A DNA stretch of 12,368 nucleotides, from positions 1-12,368 of the forward strand of contig JBBRHE010000107.1 in assembly GCA_038223165.1 (NCBI GenBank), written 5' to 3'. Source of the DNA: DASYHQ01 sp038223165 (GTDB lineage Bacteria > Planctomycetota > Phycisphaerae > Tepidisphaerales > Tepidisphaeraceae). This document shows positions 5,863-12,368 of the stretch, piece after piece. Below the pieces are notes generated by a model, which saw only the letters and a list, made by a program, of their open reading frames with translations, was not told the DNA's origin and searched no databases. Numbering within the stretch: the first letter of the stretch is position 1; the number at the start of each line of letters is the position of its first letter. The position numbers were made by a program, and so were the translations under genes.

Positions 5863-6906
5863 TTACCGATCAAACTGCGCATCGAACGCGATCGCGCTCG
5901 GTGTGAAGTTCAGCTTCTTCACGAACGCCGCGGCCTCGGTGGCACCGAACTCGCGGTCCATGCGGCTGTCTTCCCATTCAACGCTCAGCGGGCCCTGGTA
6001 ACCGATGTCGTTCAGCGCTACGACGACGCGCTCGAAGTTCACATCCCCATGCCCGGGGCTGCGGAAGTCCCACGCCCGGCGTGGGTCGGCGAAGGTCGTG
6101 TGACCACCGAACACACCGACCGTGCCGTCACCTTTGCCCCACCAGGCGTCCTTCACGTGACTGTGGTAGATGCGGTTCTTGGCAGCGTCCTTCGAGCCGA
6201 ACGTGTAGATGAACTTCACGTAGTCGACGCCTTGGTAACCGAGGTGGGAAGGGTCGAAGTTGAAGCCGAAGCGCTTGTGGTTCTTTACGGCGTCCATCGC
6301 ACGCTGGGCCGACACGATGTCGAACGCGATCTCGGTCGGGTGGACCTCGAGCGCGAAGTTGACGTTTTCCTTCTCGAACGTGTCGAGGATCGGCCCGAAG
6401 CGCTTGGCGAAGTCGTCGAAACCCTTCTGCCAGTATTTCTGATCGGTCGGTGGGAAGGCATAGATGCTGTGCCAGATGCTGCTGCCGGTGAAGCCATTCA
6501 CGACCGGCGTGAAGGCGGTCTTGTCTGGTCGGGCATCGAAGAACTTGCGGGCAGCCTTGGCGGTGTCGGCGAGGCGCTTGGCGGCGCGCTTGCGCACGCC
6601 TTCCGGTTCACCATTCCCCCAGATTTCCGGCGGAAGAATGCTCTTGTGCCGTTCATCAATCAAATCGCATACCGCTTGCCCCACCAGATGGGCAGACACC
6701 GCGTAGGACGACAAACCGTTGTCCTGCAGGATTTCCCACTGCTGCTTGACGTACTTTTTGTCCTTCAGCGCCTTCTCGACATCGAAGTGATCGCCCCAGC
6801 AGGCCAGTTCCAGACCGTCGTAACCGAAGGCCTTGGCTTTCTTAGCCAGCGTTTCCAGCGGCAGGTCGGCCCATTGGCCGGTGAACAGGGTGACGGGACG
6901 TGCCAT
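5863..6906 (-). CDS. Sugar phosphate isomerase/epimerase (xylose isomerase-like TIM barrel)
   Basis: A 347-residue protein of the AP-endonuclease-2/xylose-isomerase-like TIM-barrel superfamily, whose members isomerise or epimerise sugars and related polyols at a divalent metal site. It opens with PVTLFTGQWADLPLETLAKK and GYDGLELACWGDHFDV. Metal-ligand-type residues are E187 (LEVHP), D218 and H221 (FDPSHLGYQG), H250 (HSHVKD) and E310/E312 (VEWED), in the usual order. The start is the ATG at 6906, because AGGAGA lies eight bases upstream. The longer open frame is an unrelated Arg/Ser-rich extension. No signal peptide is seen, so it is probably cytoplasmic. The substrate is unknown; close relatives are annotated only as sugar phosphate isomerase/epimerase. 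The DUF2809-like gene lies upstream in the same direction, with a gap of about 110 bp. Confidence 0.94.
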   Translation of the reverse strand: MARPVTLFTGQWADLPLETLAKKAKAFGYDGLELACWGDHFDVEKALKDKKYVKQQWEILQDNGLSSYAVSAHLVGQAVCDLIDERHKSILPPEIWGNGEPEGVRKRAAKRLADTAKAARKFFDARPDKTAFTPVVNGFTGSSIWHSIYAFPPTDQKYWQKGFDDFAKRFGPILDTFEKENVNFALEVHPTEIAFDIVSAQRAMDAVKNHKRFGFNFDPSHLGYQGVDYVKFIYTFGSKDAAKNRIYHSHVKDAWWGKGDGTVGVFGGHTTFADPRRAWDFRSPGHGDVNFERVVVALNDIGYQGPLSVEWEDSRMDREFGATEAAAFVKKLNFTPSAIAFDAQFDR

Positions 6907-7018
6907 GATGCGGTTCTCCTCTTCGCGCGTAATTTCGTAAACGTTCGACCCAACGATCGGGGCAGCATCACAACGGAGGGCGCGATTGGTGTCAACGGTG
7001 GACAGACGATCGCGGTGA

Positions 7019-7435
7019 TTATCGCTTCCCCTTGGCCGGTCGGACGACCGCGTCCATGCCACTGACCAGCAACACTCCAACCGACAGCGCTGCCAGGTCG
7101 ACGACACTGAAATGCGTGCCGATCGCCGCCCGGCCGACTGCGTTTCCACGAATCAAGTTCAAGGGCCAACCGGCGTACAGTTGCGTCGCTTCGACGCCCA
7201 GCGCGATCACCAACGTGACCATCGCCAGCAACTGCGTCGACCAATACGGTCGCAGCACGCCCAGCACGCAGAAGACGCTCGACGCCCACAGCAGATTGCC
7301 GGCCGTCTCCTTCACGCCCCCGGGCATCCAACCGTACCGCCGTTCACCCCACCACGCGATAAACGCCAACCCGACCAGCGCCAGAAGCATAATGACGGCC
7401 CGAATCCGTCCGCGGGTTGGTTTGGAGAGGCTCAC
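7019..7435 (-). CDS. DUF2809-like small integral membrane protein
   Basis: A 138-residue protein (from a GTG at 7435) with four membrane segments: AVIMLLALVGLAFIAWW, ETAGNLLWASSVFCVLGVL, LLAMVTLVIALGVEATQLY and VVDLAALSVGVLLVSGM. The pattern G(N/D)LLWAxxVFxxL, then VEATQLYAGWPLNLIR and finally FSVVDLAALSVG matches the DUF2809 family, whose members are small membrane proteins of unknown function. The start is uncertain. A TTG at 7474 would give 151 residues, but that codon falls inside the promoter of the divergent tRNA-Leu gene. The GTG at 7435 has no clear ribosome binding site. The gene is transcribed away from the tRNA and towards the isomerase gene. Confidence 0.78.
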   Translation of the reverse strand: MSLSKPTRGRIRAVIMLLALVGLAFIAWWGERRYGWMPGGVKETAGNLLWASSVFCVLGVLRPYWSTQLLAMVTLVIALGVEATQLYAGWPLNLIRGNAVGRAAIGTHFSVVDLAALSVGVLLVSGMDAVVRPAKGKR

Positions 7436-7467
7436 GGGAGGATTATCGGCTAGCCGACACCGGCCGT

Positions 7468-7496
7468 TTGACAACTCACCGAACGACGCGTGTAAT
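7468..7496 (+). promoter_or_regulatory. Sigma70-type promoter for tRNA-Leu
   Basis: TTGACA at 7468-7473 is a perfect -35 hexamer. It is followed by a 17-base spacer and TGTAAT at 7491-7496 as the -10. Transcription would start near 7503, about 17 bases before the mature tRNA. This is the clearest promoter in the window. Confidence 0.8.
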
Positions 7497-7519
7497 CGGA
7501 CCCGAACGCCCCAGGAATC

Positions 7520-7601
7520 GCAGGAGTGGCGGAATTGGCAGACGCGCGGGATTTAGGTTCCCGTACCGAAAGGTTTAGGGGTTCGACCCCCCTCTCCTGC
7601 A
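7520..7601 (+). tRNA. tRNA-Leu (anticodon UAG)
   Basis: A class II tRNA of 82 bases. The acceptor stem GCAGGAG (7520-7526) pairs with CTCCTGC (7594-7600), and the discriminator is A7601. The anticodon stem CGGGA/TCCCG encloses the loop TTTAGGT, giving anticodon TAG (reads CUA and probably other CUN leucine codons). The variable arm ACC-GAAA-GGT is long, as in leucine tRNAs. The T arm AGGGG-TTCGACC-CCCCT is intact. CCA is not encoded and must be added afterwards. Confidence 0.96.
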
Positions 7602-7647
7602 TTAAACACCGCAGACCCCCCCCGCGGTCGGCGCTACCTCGCTGGGG

Positions 7648-7845
7648 TCAGCTCTTGGCGCCCAGGCCCTCATCATTCGTGAACTTGCGCAGCGACCTGA
7701 CGAAGTTCGCCGACTCGTCAGCCAGCAGCACGACCTCGGCGCCGTCGACAAAGCACACCTTGCACCCCTCGGGCGTCAGGTCCACCCGTGTCACGTTGGG
7801 CAGGTTGATCAGGCGATCCCGCGTCTTCACGAACGGCTTGTCCAT
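7648..7845 (-). CDS. Small conserved-looking hypothetical protein (65 aa)
   Basis: A 65-residue soluble protein: MDKPFVKTRDRLINLPNVTR, then VDLTPEGCKVCFVDGAEVVLL, then ADESANFVRSLRKF and a short charged tail. The pattern of two beta-strand-like stretches (VTRVDLTPEG, CKVCFVDGAEVVLL) followed by a helix suggests a small alpha/beta or beta-barrel fold. I do not recognise a family. The ATG at 7845 has GGAGA about nine bases upstream, which supports it over the longer frame that reads into the tRNA-Cys gene. It lies between two tRNA genes, leftward, and converges on tRNA-Leu. Codon use looks like that of real genes in the window. Confidence 0.72.
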   Translation of the reverse strand: MDKPFVKTRDRLINLPNVTRVDLTPEGCKVCFVDGAEVVLLADESANFVRSLRKFTNDEGLGAKS

Positions 7846-7967
7846 AGGTCTATCTCCGCGCCCCCTGCGACACACTGCTGCACTGGGTTGACGAAAAGGC
7901 CCGGCCGACGCTAACACCCGTTCGCGATGGAACGCGGCGCGCTCGCCAGACCGCAACTGAAATGAAA

Positions 7968-8041
7968 AGGCCGGAGTGGGATTCGAACCCACGAATACCA
8001 GATTTGCAATCTAGCCCCTTAGTCCGCTTGGGTATCCGGCC
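7968..8041 (-). tRNA. tRNA-Cys (anticodon GCA)
   Basis: On the minus strand the acceptor stem GGCCGGA (from 8041) pairs with TCCGGCC (ending at 7969), with discriminator U at 7968, the base expected for cysteine tRNA. The anticodon stem CTAGA/TCTGG encloses TTGCAAA, so the anticodon is GCA. The T arm GTGGG-TTCGAAT-CCCAC is perfect. CCA is not encoded. Confidence 0.96.
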
Positions 8042-8052
8042 GCGAATTTCGA

Positions 8053-8081
8053 AGAATATCGCAGGTTGACCATTCAGGCAA
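8053..8081 (-). promoter_or_regulatory. Candidate promoter for tRNA-Cys
   Basis: On the minus strand TTGCCT (8081-8076) is followed after 17 bases by TATTCT (8058-8053). Each matches the sigma70 consensus at four of six positions. The predicted start lies a few bases before the tRNA 5' end at 8041. Confidence 0.5.
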
Positions 8082-8181
8082 GCAGCCTGACGCACAGGTG
8101 TGCAACGACGCGCACGATTCGCAAAATCCGCAGCCAAATCAGACGAAATCAAAAGTCGGCGCGTCGGTGTGGTAGCGTTAA

Positions 8182-8340
8182 GCGGCGGCAGCGAACGCAT
8201 CTAAAGAGCGACGCCGATTGGCCTACGCCTTGGCCATGTTTAACGGGTTGCGCCTTGGAGAAGTCGCGCGACTGTTATGGCCGGACTTGGCCTTCTCCGG
8301 TCCGGTTCCGTCCGTGCGGGTACGCGACGTTATTGACTGA
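8182..8340 (+). pseudogene. Tyrosine recombinase (phage-type integrase) fragment
   Basis: This frame, closed by TAA at 8179-8181 on the left and TGA at 8338-8340 on the right, encodes 52 residues. They contain RRLAYALAMFNGLRLGEVAR followed by LLWPDLAFSGPVPSVRVRD. That is the hallmark of the catalytic-domain start of tyrosine recombinases (usual form TGLRxGEhhxLxWxDhD). The Arg in GLRLGE (fragment residue 24, codon at 8251) corresponds to the first catalytic arginine. The HxxR box and the nucleophile tyrosine are absent, as is any start codon or N-terminal DNA-binding domain, so it cannot be active. It lies about 140 bp from the 5' end of tRNA-Cys. It is best read as a relic of an integrated element. 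Confidence 0.68.
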
Positions 8341-8835
8341 CGATGACGCTGAAGGCGCCTTCAGGGTGATCGAGTTGGACACAGGCAACACCAGCGAGTC
8401 AAGCACGAAAGTTCTTGGGGGAGTGCAGCCCAAATTTCGTTTATGAAAGCGAGATCGGCGTCAGGAGGCAGAACGTAATTCAGCGTGCCAAAAGGCGATG
8501 GCATCGGGCCTGCGGCCTAGAAGCGTAATGACTCACTAATTTTTACTTGAAATACTGATGTAACCTGCGATCATATAGCAAGATGGGGCTTACTACATCG
8601 AGACCGTCGACGCCTCCTGCTTGCGTCTGCTTCCTTCGTCATCCTCGCGCGGAAGTTGCAGGGCTTGAGCTTCAGGTGAAGTTGCGAGGTACTGGCCGTG
8701 CACGCCCGCAATGGCTCTTAATTCCTTTGCTGCATCTATTTATGTACTATATCTTTACCTTGGTGGAACACACATCTTTTGGAACGTTGGGGATGCGGGA
8801 AAACGTGTTCTTCGAATTAATTAGGCAGGGACATC
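8341..8835. other. Intergenic leader of the hydrolase operon, partly AT-rich
   Basis: No recognisable gene. TTGAAA (8547-8552) and TCATAT (8571-8576), 18 bases apart, form a weak promoter candidate on the plus strand. An open frame at 8583-8843 (86 residues) overlaps the start of the hydrolase gene by eight bases, but resembles nothing I know. Composition drops to AT-rich from about 8710. GAAAACGTGTTC (8799-8810) is a near-palindrome that could be a regulator site. AGGGAC precedes the hydrolase ATG and would serve as its ribosome binding site. Confidence 0.45.
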
Positions 8836-10758
8836 ATGTCTGACTCGTCGCTTTTTGTTGTTCGGAATAGCGATGTGACGGGGCAGGTCGCTTCGGTCAA
8901 ACTCGCGGGCGTCGAACTGCTCGACGCTAAAGAGCCGTGCCAGAGTGAGCTGTGGGTCAACGGGTTGCCCTTAAAGCTTCGCCCGCATTCCGACCCTCAC
9001 GACCCGACGCGGAAGCTGGATCATTTGAAGGGGGAACGATTCGTCGACCACTTTGCCGGCTGGGGACTCGTCGTCGCGCGTCGCATGGGCCATCGAGACG
9101 GGATGAAGCACGCCTGTTTCGGCATCCAGACACTCGTCCGGCGCGAACCGTGCGATCAAACTCTCCCCACTCCCGGGCCCGGCGGACCGACCATCGAAGC
9201 GCCGCTTTATGTCGACACGCTCTCGGTCTTGAATTGGAACTGGAACTTCTGGGGCGACGACACCCGGATGATGTTCAGCTCCACGCACTCGTCCGGACCG
9301 ACCGACGAGTTCGGCCATATCGGGTACGAACACGACACGCCTGAGAAGTGCAAAGCGTTTCTGCAAAACGTCTGGCGCCGCATCTATCCCGGCTGCATGC
9401 TCGTGCATGGCGGCGTTTTCTATAACGCCAAGACCGAACACTGGATCGCGATCACCTGCCGACGCCCGCACGTCGGATACATTCTAAACATCGAGACGGC
9501 CGGACGCGGGGTCAGTTACGACTTCACGCTCCACGCGCCCTTCGCGCCCAATGACGTGCTTCGCCTCCCTGAGATCCGAATTTACTACGGCCAGACGCGC
9601 CATGAGATGATGAGCTGGCTCGCTGACTACGCCACGCTCTATTACCAGGAACCGCCGGAGTGGGTCTCCAAGACGCTTTTCGTCCCCGGTCTGGCATGGG
9701 ACAACCAGCCGACATGGACCCAGCAGGCTGACGAGTGGGAAAAGCACCTCGACGCAGGTGAGTACACGGGCATCGGGTATTCGCTTATCACGAATCGCCC
9801 GATCAAGAGTGGCACCACCCCGCTCGGGTACGAGCCCGATCCGAACCACGGTTCGCAAATAGAATTCAAGGCAATGTGCCACCGCTTGGCCGACCGGGGT
9901 GTGCCGCTGCTGGTCTGGATGAGCCACAGCGGCATCTGCTACCAAGGTGGGCCGGATATCGACGACGACTGGTTCATCCGCGGCGTCGACGGACGCATTT
10001 GCGCAGCATGGGGGAGTGTAGACGATCCTGAACTTGTCCACATCAACCCAGGGCATCCGGGTTATATCGAATACACCAAAAAGTGGATCCGCTTCTACAT
10101 CGAGGAGTGCCGCTGCAAGGGCATTTTCTTCGATTGCCTTTCCTGGGCCTTCCCACCCGACTTCAAACCCCGACCGTGGATGCGCTATCCAGGCGACACG
10201 AACGTGATGGCCATCAAGTTCATGGAGGAAGCGTACGCCTGCATCAAGCAGTGCGACCCCGAGGCGATCATGCTTGGCGAGGGCACGACGCTCGATGGGC
10301 CAGTAAACGTCTTCACCATTCACCACAACCCCATCCGCGACATCGAAGGCAAGGGGCCGCGCGAGTTCCTCCTGGGGCTGAACGATTTCAGCGCCAAGCG
10401 ACTCGTCCTGGACCAAGGGCCCACGCTCTTCCCCGCGCAAGGTTACTGCTGCGCGGACCCGCGTCCGGAGATGCGGAGCGTCAACCAGTATGTTGCGAAA
10501 CTACTAAAAGCCAGTGGTGCCATTCGCGCGTTTACCCCACTGCCCGGCGGACTCAGCGTGATCGGCGACCTGTTGATCGTCTCCTCACGCAAGACGCCCG
10601 AAACCGTTCGCCTCCCGGGGCGTTGGGCGGGCATGAAGAAACTCGTAGATCAAGTCAACGAACATTCGATTGCATGCACCGAACCAGGAGTCTTCCGCGA
10701 CGTGCCGACCGGCGTCTACCAAATGCACGACGAAGCGCAGCAGCGAGCAGACCGATGA
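8836..10758 (+). CDS. Putative glycoside hydrolase, TIM-barrel type, uncharacterised
   Basis: A 640-residue protein without a signal peptide. Residues 1 to about 280 look like a beta-sandwich domain (many short strands, Trp/Tyr-rich, e.g. LSVLNWNWNFWGDDTRMM). The PPEWVSKTLFVPGLAW linker leads into a barrel (about 285-560) with successive strands TGIGYSLI, PLLVWMSHSG, ELVHINPGHP, KGIFFDCLSW and AIMLGEGTT. D433 in FFDCLSW and E482 in LGEGTT lie at strand ends and are candidate catalytic residues, as in retaining alpha-glycosidases of the GH27/31/36 type. A small beta domain ends the protein. It may belong near the uncharacterised DUF6259-type hydrolases; that is only a suggestion. The substrate is unknown. 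The start ATG has AGGGA seven bases upstream. The stop overlaps the next ATG in ATGA, so the two genes are translationally coupled. Confidence 0.85.
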   Translation: MSDSSLFVVRNSDVTGQVASVKLAGVELLDAKEPCQSELWVNGLPLKLRPHSDPHDPTRKLDHLKGERFVDHFAGWGLVVARRMGHRDGMKHACFGIQTLVRREPCDQTLPTPGPGGPTIEAPLYVDTLSVLNWNWNFWGDDTRMMFSSTHSSGPTDEFGHIGYEHDTPEKCKAFLQNVWRRIYPGCMLVHGGVFYNAKTEHWIAITCRRPHVGYILNIETAGRGVSYDFTLHAPFAPNDVLRLPEIRIYYGQTRHEMMSWLADYATLYYQEPPEWVSKTLFVPGLAWDNQPTWTQQADEWEKHLDAGEYTGIGYSLITNRPIKSGTTPLGYEPDPNHGSQIEFKAMCHRLADRGVPLLVWMSHSGICYQGGPDIDDDWFIRGVDGRICAAWGSVDDPELVHINPGHPGYIEYTKKWIRFYIEECRCKGIFFDCLSWAFPPDFKPRPWMRYPGDTNVMAIKFMEEAYACIKQCDPEAIMLGEGTTLDGPVNVFTIHHNPIRDIEGKGPREFLLGLNDFSAKRLVLDQGPTLFPAQGYCCADPRPEMRSVNQYVAKLLKASGAIRAFTPLPGGLSVIGDLLIVSSRKTPETVRLPGRWAGMKKLVDQVNEHSIACTEPGVFRDVPTGVYQMHDEAQQRADR

Positions 10759-11732
10759 ATACTGCGAACATCATTCAACTCGAGAATGAACGCCTGACGG
10801 TGGAGATTGCCCGCCCGGGAACGCTTTACCGCGGTCGTCGCTTTGACTGGTCCAGTATCATTACGCAAGTCACCCTCGACCGGAAACACACCTTCTGCGC
10901 CGTTGAAGACGCGGCTGATCCTAAAGGCGGTATCGGCCTCAGCTGTGAGTTCGGTCTGAAGAAGGCGGTCGCCTACCTTGAAGCGGGCACGGGCGACGGC
11001 TTTCTCAAGCCGGGTGTCGGCATCCTGACGAGGAAAGGGCAAGAGCCGTACAGCTGCTTCGTGGATTACGAAGCTGCGCTGTTTGACGTCGGAATCACGC
11101 TTTCTCCTGATTCGGTGACGTTCGTCTCAGAACCGCGAGACTGCAACGGATACGCGATGCGCCTGACGCGCCGCATCACGGTCGACCAGAACCAACTGCG
11201 GATGAGCGTGCTTGTGGAGAACACCGGCAGGATGCCGATCATCACAGACGAATACTGTCACAACTTCATTGCCATCAACGGGCAGGGTCCGGGGCCGGCG
11301 CTCACGTTGCGGACAGGGTTCCCGTTCGCTGCGACCGGGTTATCGCACATGCTGGCACTGAAGCGGAACAAATCGACGTGGGACCGTTCACCGCAGTGCC
11401 CGTTTTACGTTCCGGATCGCCATGTCGACTGCCCGGCCGGCACGTACTGGATCTTGAAGCACGAACCGAGTGGAATCGGCATGGCCGAGGGTGGCTCGTT
11501 CGCACTTGCCCACTTTGCACTCTGGGGTAGCGGCCACGTCGTGAGTCCTGAAGCGTTCATCGCCGTCCACGTACGGCCCGGCGAAAGCCAACGCTGGCAC
11601 CGCGACTACACCTTTTTCAAACCGGGAGACCCCGAGCCAACCCTAAACGTGCAGGAAGCACCACAATGCGAACCCCAGACGTTCTCTATCTCTTTGCCAT
11701 TATCTGCCTCACCTGGTGTCCCGGCCAAGTAG
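10755..11732 (+). CDS. Galactose mutarotase/aldose-epimerase-fold-like protein
   Basis: A 325-residue, beta-rich protein beginning MNTANIIQLENERLTVEIAR and continuing with GTLYRGRRFDWSSIITQVTL, ISRRITVD-type strands and LVENTGRMPIITDEYCHNF. His169 in EYCHNF and the order of beta-strand blocks fit the galactose-mutarotase-like supersandwich fold, in which a His and a Glu catalyse sugar C1 epimerisation. Sequence similarity to canonical GalM is weak, so the activity is uncertain; it could be a sugar-binding or anomer-converting helper for the hydrolase upstream. The ATG at 10755 overlaps the hydrolase stop by four bases, which fixes the start; the longer open frame to the left is a shadow. The last 20 or so residues (SISLPLSASPGVPAK) overlap the start of another reading frame and may be an artefactual tail left by a rearrangement. 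Confidence 0.75.
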   Translation: MNTANIIQLENERLTVEIARPGTLYRGRRFDWSSIITQVTLDRKHTFCAVEDAADPKGGIGLSCEFGLKKAVAYLEAGTGDGFLKPGVGILTRKGQEPYSCFVDYEAALFDVGITLSPDSVTFVSEPRDCNGYAMRLTRRITVDQNQLRMSVLVENTGRMPIITDEYCHNFIAINGQGPGPALTLRTGFPFAATGLSHMLALKRNKSTWDRSPQCPFYVPDRHVDCPAGTYWILKHEPSGIGMAEGGSFALAHFALWGSGHVVSPEAFIAVHVRPGESQRWHRDYTFFKPGDPEPTLNVQEAPQCEPQTFSISLPLSASPGVPAK

Positions 11733-11810
11733 CCAAGCGGTCCCCTTCGTTTGCAGAGTTGGACCGCAGCGCCGCGCAAGGCGAGGCATTGTCAGGGTTG
11801 TTCAAACCTT
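11666..11810 (+). pseudogene. Truncated N-terminus of a secreted SGNH/GDSL-type hydrolase
   Basis: An ATG at 11666, preceded by AGGAAG about ten bases upstream, opens a frame with a typical signal peptide: MRTPDVLYLFAIICLTWCPG, then QVA. Next comes SFAELDRSAAQGEALSGLF. Secreted SGNH hydrolases of Planctomycetota commonly have a similar stretch (FAELxRRAxxGExLxVVF) just before their GGSLTWG block with the catalytic serine. Here the similarity stops at about 11805, before that block, and the frame then runs antisense into the GH78 gene to a stop at 11854. The catalytic core is missing, so I read this as a gene cut off by deletion or recombination. It overlaps the mutarotase-like gene by 67 bases. 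The family assignment comes from memory of such N-termini and is tentative. Confidence 0.5.
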
Positions 11811-11813
11811 GGA

Positions 11814-12368
11814 TTAACCGACCTCGATTCGCAGCGTCTTGCACTTGGCGGTGAGCGTCGTCGTGCCGTTTATCGATGCGATCATTTTGGCTTTCCCGTC
11901 GATCACTTTGAGCTTTCCCATGGCGGGCAGCTCGATGTGCAGGGACGTGGACTCGGGTAGACGGACGTCGAGCGAGAACATTTTACCGATGCGCTTCCAG
12001 CTACAGGTCACCGGCCCGTTGGGTGTGGGCATTCTACCGTGCGCCCACTTCAGGTCGCCGGTTCGGGGTGCGATGCGGATCGATTTGAAACCCGGCTCCG
12101 CTGGCTGCACACCGAGCACGTGGTGCGAGAGGAAGAACGTCGGTGCCGCCGACCACCCGTGACAGTGCGACCGTGTGAGCCGCGGCTTTTGCGGTTGGTA
12201 GGTCTCCCAAAAAGTCGTCGCTCCCGCGTCGATCTGGATGCCCCAGTAGTCACGAATCCGATCGATCATGTCTTTCCATCGACCCTCCCTCGCGAACGCT
12301 TCCAGAGCGAAGAACATGAAGAACGGGCTGCCCGCCTTGACGAAACCCCCAGGCGGGTTGTCGATAAT
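11814..12368 (-). CDS. Alpha-L-rhamnosidase (GH78), C-terminal part, runs off the window
   Basis: The leftward frame is open from the right edge to TAA at 11814-11816, giving about 184 C-terminal residues. The start of the gene lies outside the window. It carries the end of the GH78 (alpha/alpha)6 barrel: NPPGGFVKAGSPFFMFFALE, GIQIDAGATTFWETYQP and RSHCHGWSAAPTFFLSHHVL. The C-terminal beta-sandwich follows (GVQPAEPGFKSIRIAPRTG to KTLRIEVG). The Glu in TTFWETY corresponds to the conserved C-terminal glutamate proposed as general base in GH78; the other acidic residues would be encoded beyond the edge. The enzyme removes terminal alpha-L-rhamnose from glycans or glycosides by inversion. The gene converges on the mutarotase-like gene and suggests that the neighbourhood serves rhamnose-containing substrates. 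Confidence 0.93.
   Translation of the reverse strand: MIDNPPGGFVKAGSPFFMFFALEAFAREGRWKDMIDRIRDYWGIQIDAGATTFWETYQPQKPRLTRSHCHGWSAAPTFFLSHHVLGVQPAEPGFKSIRIAPRTGDLKWAHGRMPTPNGPVTCSWKRIGKMFSLDVRLPESTSLHIELPAMGKLKVIDGKAKMIASINGTTTLTAKCKTLRIEVG

Noticed and set aside
6049..7065. 338-residue plus-strand frame over the isomerase gene
   Set aside because: Antisense shadow of a strongly recognisable TIM-barrel gene; Val/Glu/Arg-rich with no motif.
6907..7149. N-terminal extension of the isomerase frame
   Set aside because: The extension is Arg/Ser-rich and unlike the family, while the ATG at 6906 has a good ribosome binding site directly upstream.
7526..7891. Protein frame across tRNA-Leu
   Set aside because: The translation MAELADARDLGSRTERFRGS is the familiar artefact of reading through a leucine tRNA gene.
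7969..7990. Direct repeat of the tRNA-Cys 3' end as an attachment site pair
   Set aside because: I looked for a second copy of the T-arm/acceptor end within the window and saw none, so an intact attL/attR pair cannot be claimed.
7850..8200. Minus-strand protein frame across tRNA-Cys
   Set aside because: Its central part is a translation of the tRNA-Cys gene, and nothing else in it resembles a protein family.
9484..10440. 318-residue minus-strand frame over the hydrolase gene
   Set aside because: Antisense shadow; the plus-strand frame has the domain pattern and a coupled downstream gene.
10083..10754. Long N-terminal extension of the mutarotase-like frame
   Set aside because: It is a frame-shifted shadow of the hydrolase gene; the ATG at 10755 in the ATGA overlap is the natural start.

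Overview
The window looks like a chromosomal segment of a moderately GC-rich member of the Planctomycetota, most likely from the Phycisphaerae/Tepidisphaerales side. This is inferred from gene content: an rsmH, LysM-protein and FtsL-like trio, a sugar phosphate isomerase/epimerase, GH78 and GH-like hydrolases, a GDSL-type hydrolase fragment, and wide intergenic spaces. It is not proven by any marker read here.

Layout, left to right. Bases 1-1296 carry no gene I can support, but contain several hairpins, a 15-bp palindrome and a 26-bp imperfect inverted repeat. Bases 1297-3554 are a short rightward division/cell-wall cluster: rsmH, a membrane-anchored protein with two LysM domains, and a small FtsL-like bitopic protein. 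None of the usual downstream partners (ftsI, murE and so on) follow. Bases 3555-4326 lie between convergent genes. They hold an AT-rich patch with six CGAC motifs spaced 10-11 bp apart, then a composite REP-like repeat. A 12-TM membrane protein gene (leftward) is bracketed by two diverged direct copies of that composite repeat. Each copy holds three CCTCTCCC/GGGAGAGG hairpins in the order forward-forward-reverse. Leftward genes for a sugar phosphate isomerase/epimerase and a DUF2809-like membrane protein follow.

Bases 7468-8081 are a tRNA locus: tRNA-Leu(UAG) with a near-consensus sigma70-type promoter, a 65-aa hypothetical protein, and tRNA-Cys(GCA) on the minus strand. Next to it sits a broken piece of a tyrosine recombinase, suggesting past integration nearby. 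After an AT-rich leader comes a translationally coupled pair (4-bp overlap). It encodes a large TIM-barrel glycoside hydrolase-like protein and a galactose-mutarotase-fold-like protein. They converge on the C-terminus of a GH78 alpha-L-rhamnosidase that runs off the right edge. Between them is what appears to be the cut-off N-terminus of a secreted SGNH/GDSL hydrolase.

Functionally the right third looks like a carbohydrate-utilisation region, probably for rhamnose-containing glycans, that has been rearranged. The left part is a housekeeping cell-division cluster. I found no CRISPR array, phage module or obvious defence system. The most unusual items are the duplicated composite repeat, the helically phased CGAC array, the two truncated genes, and the uncharacterised hydrolase/mutarotase pair.
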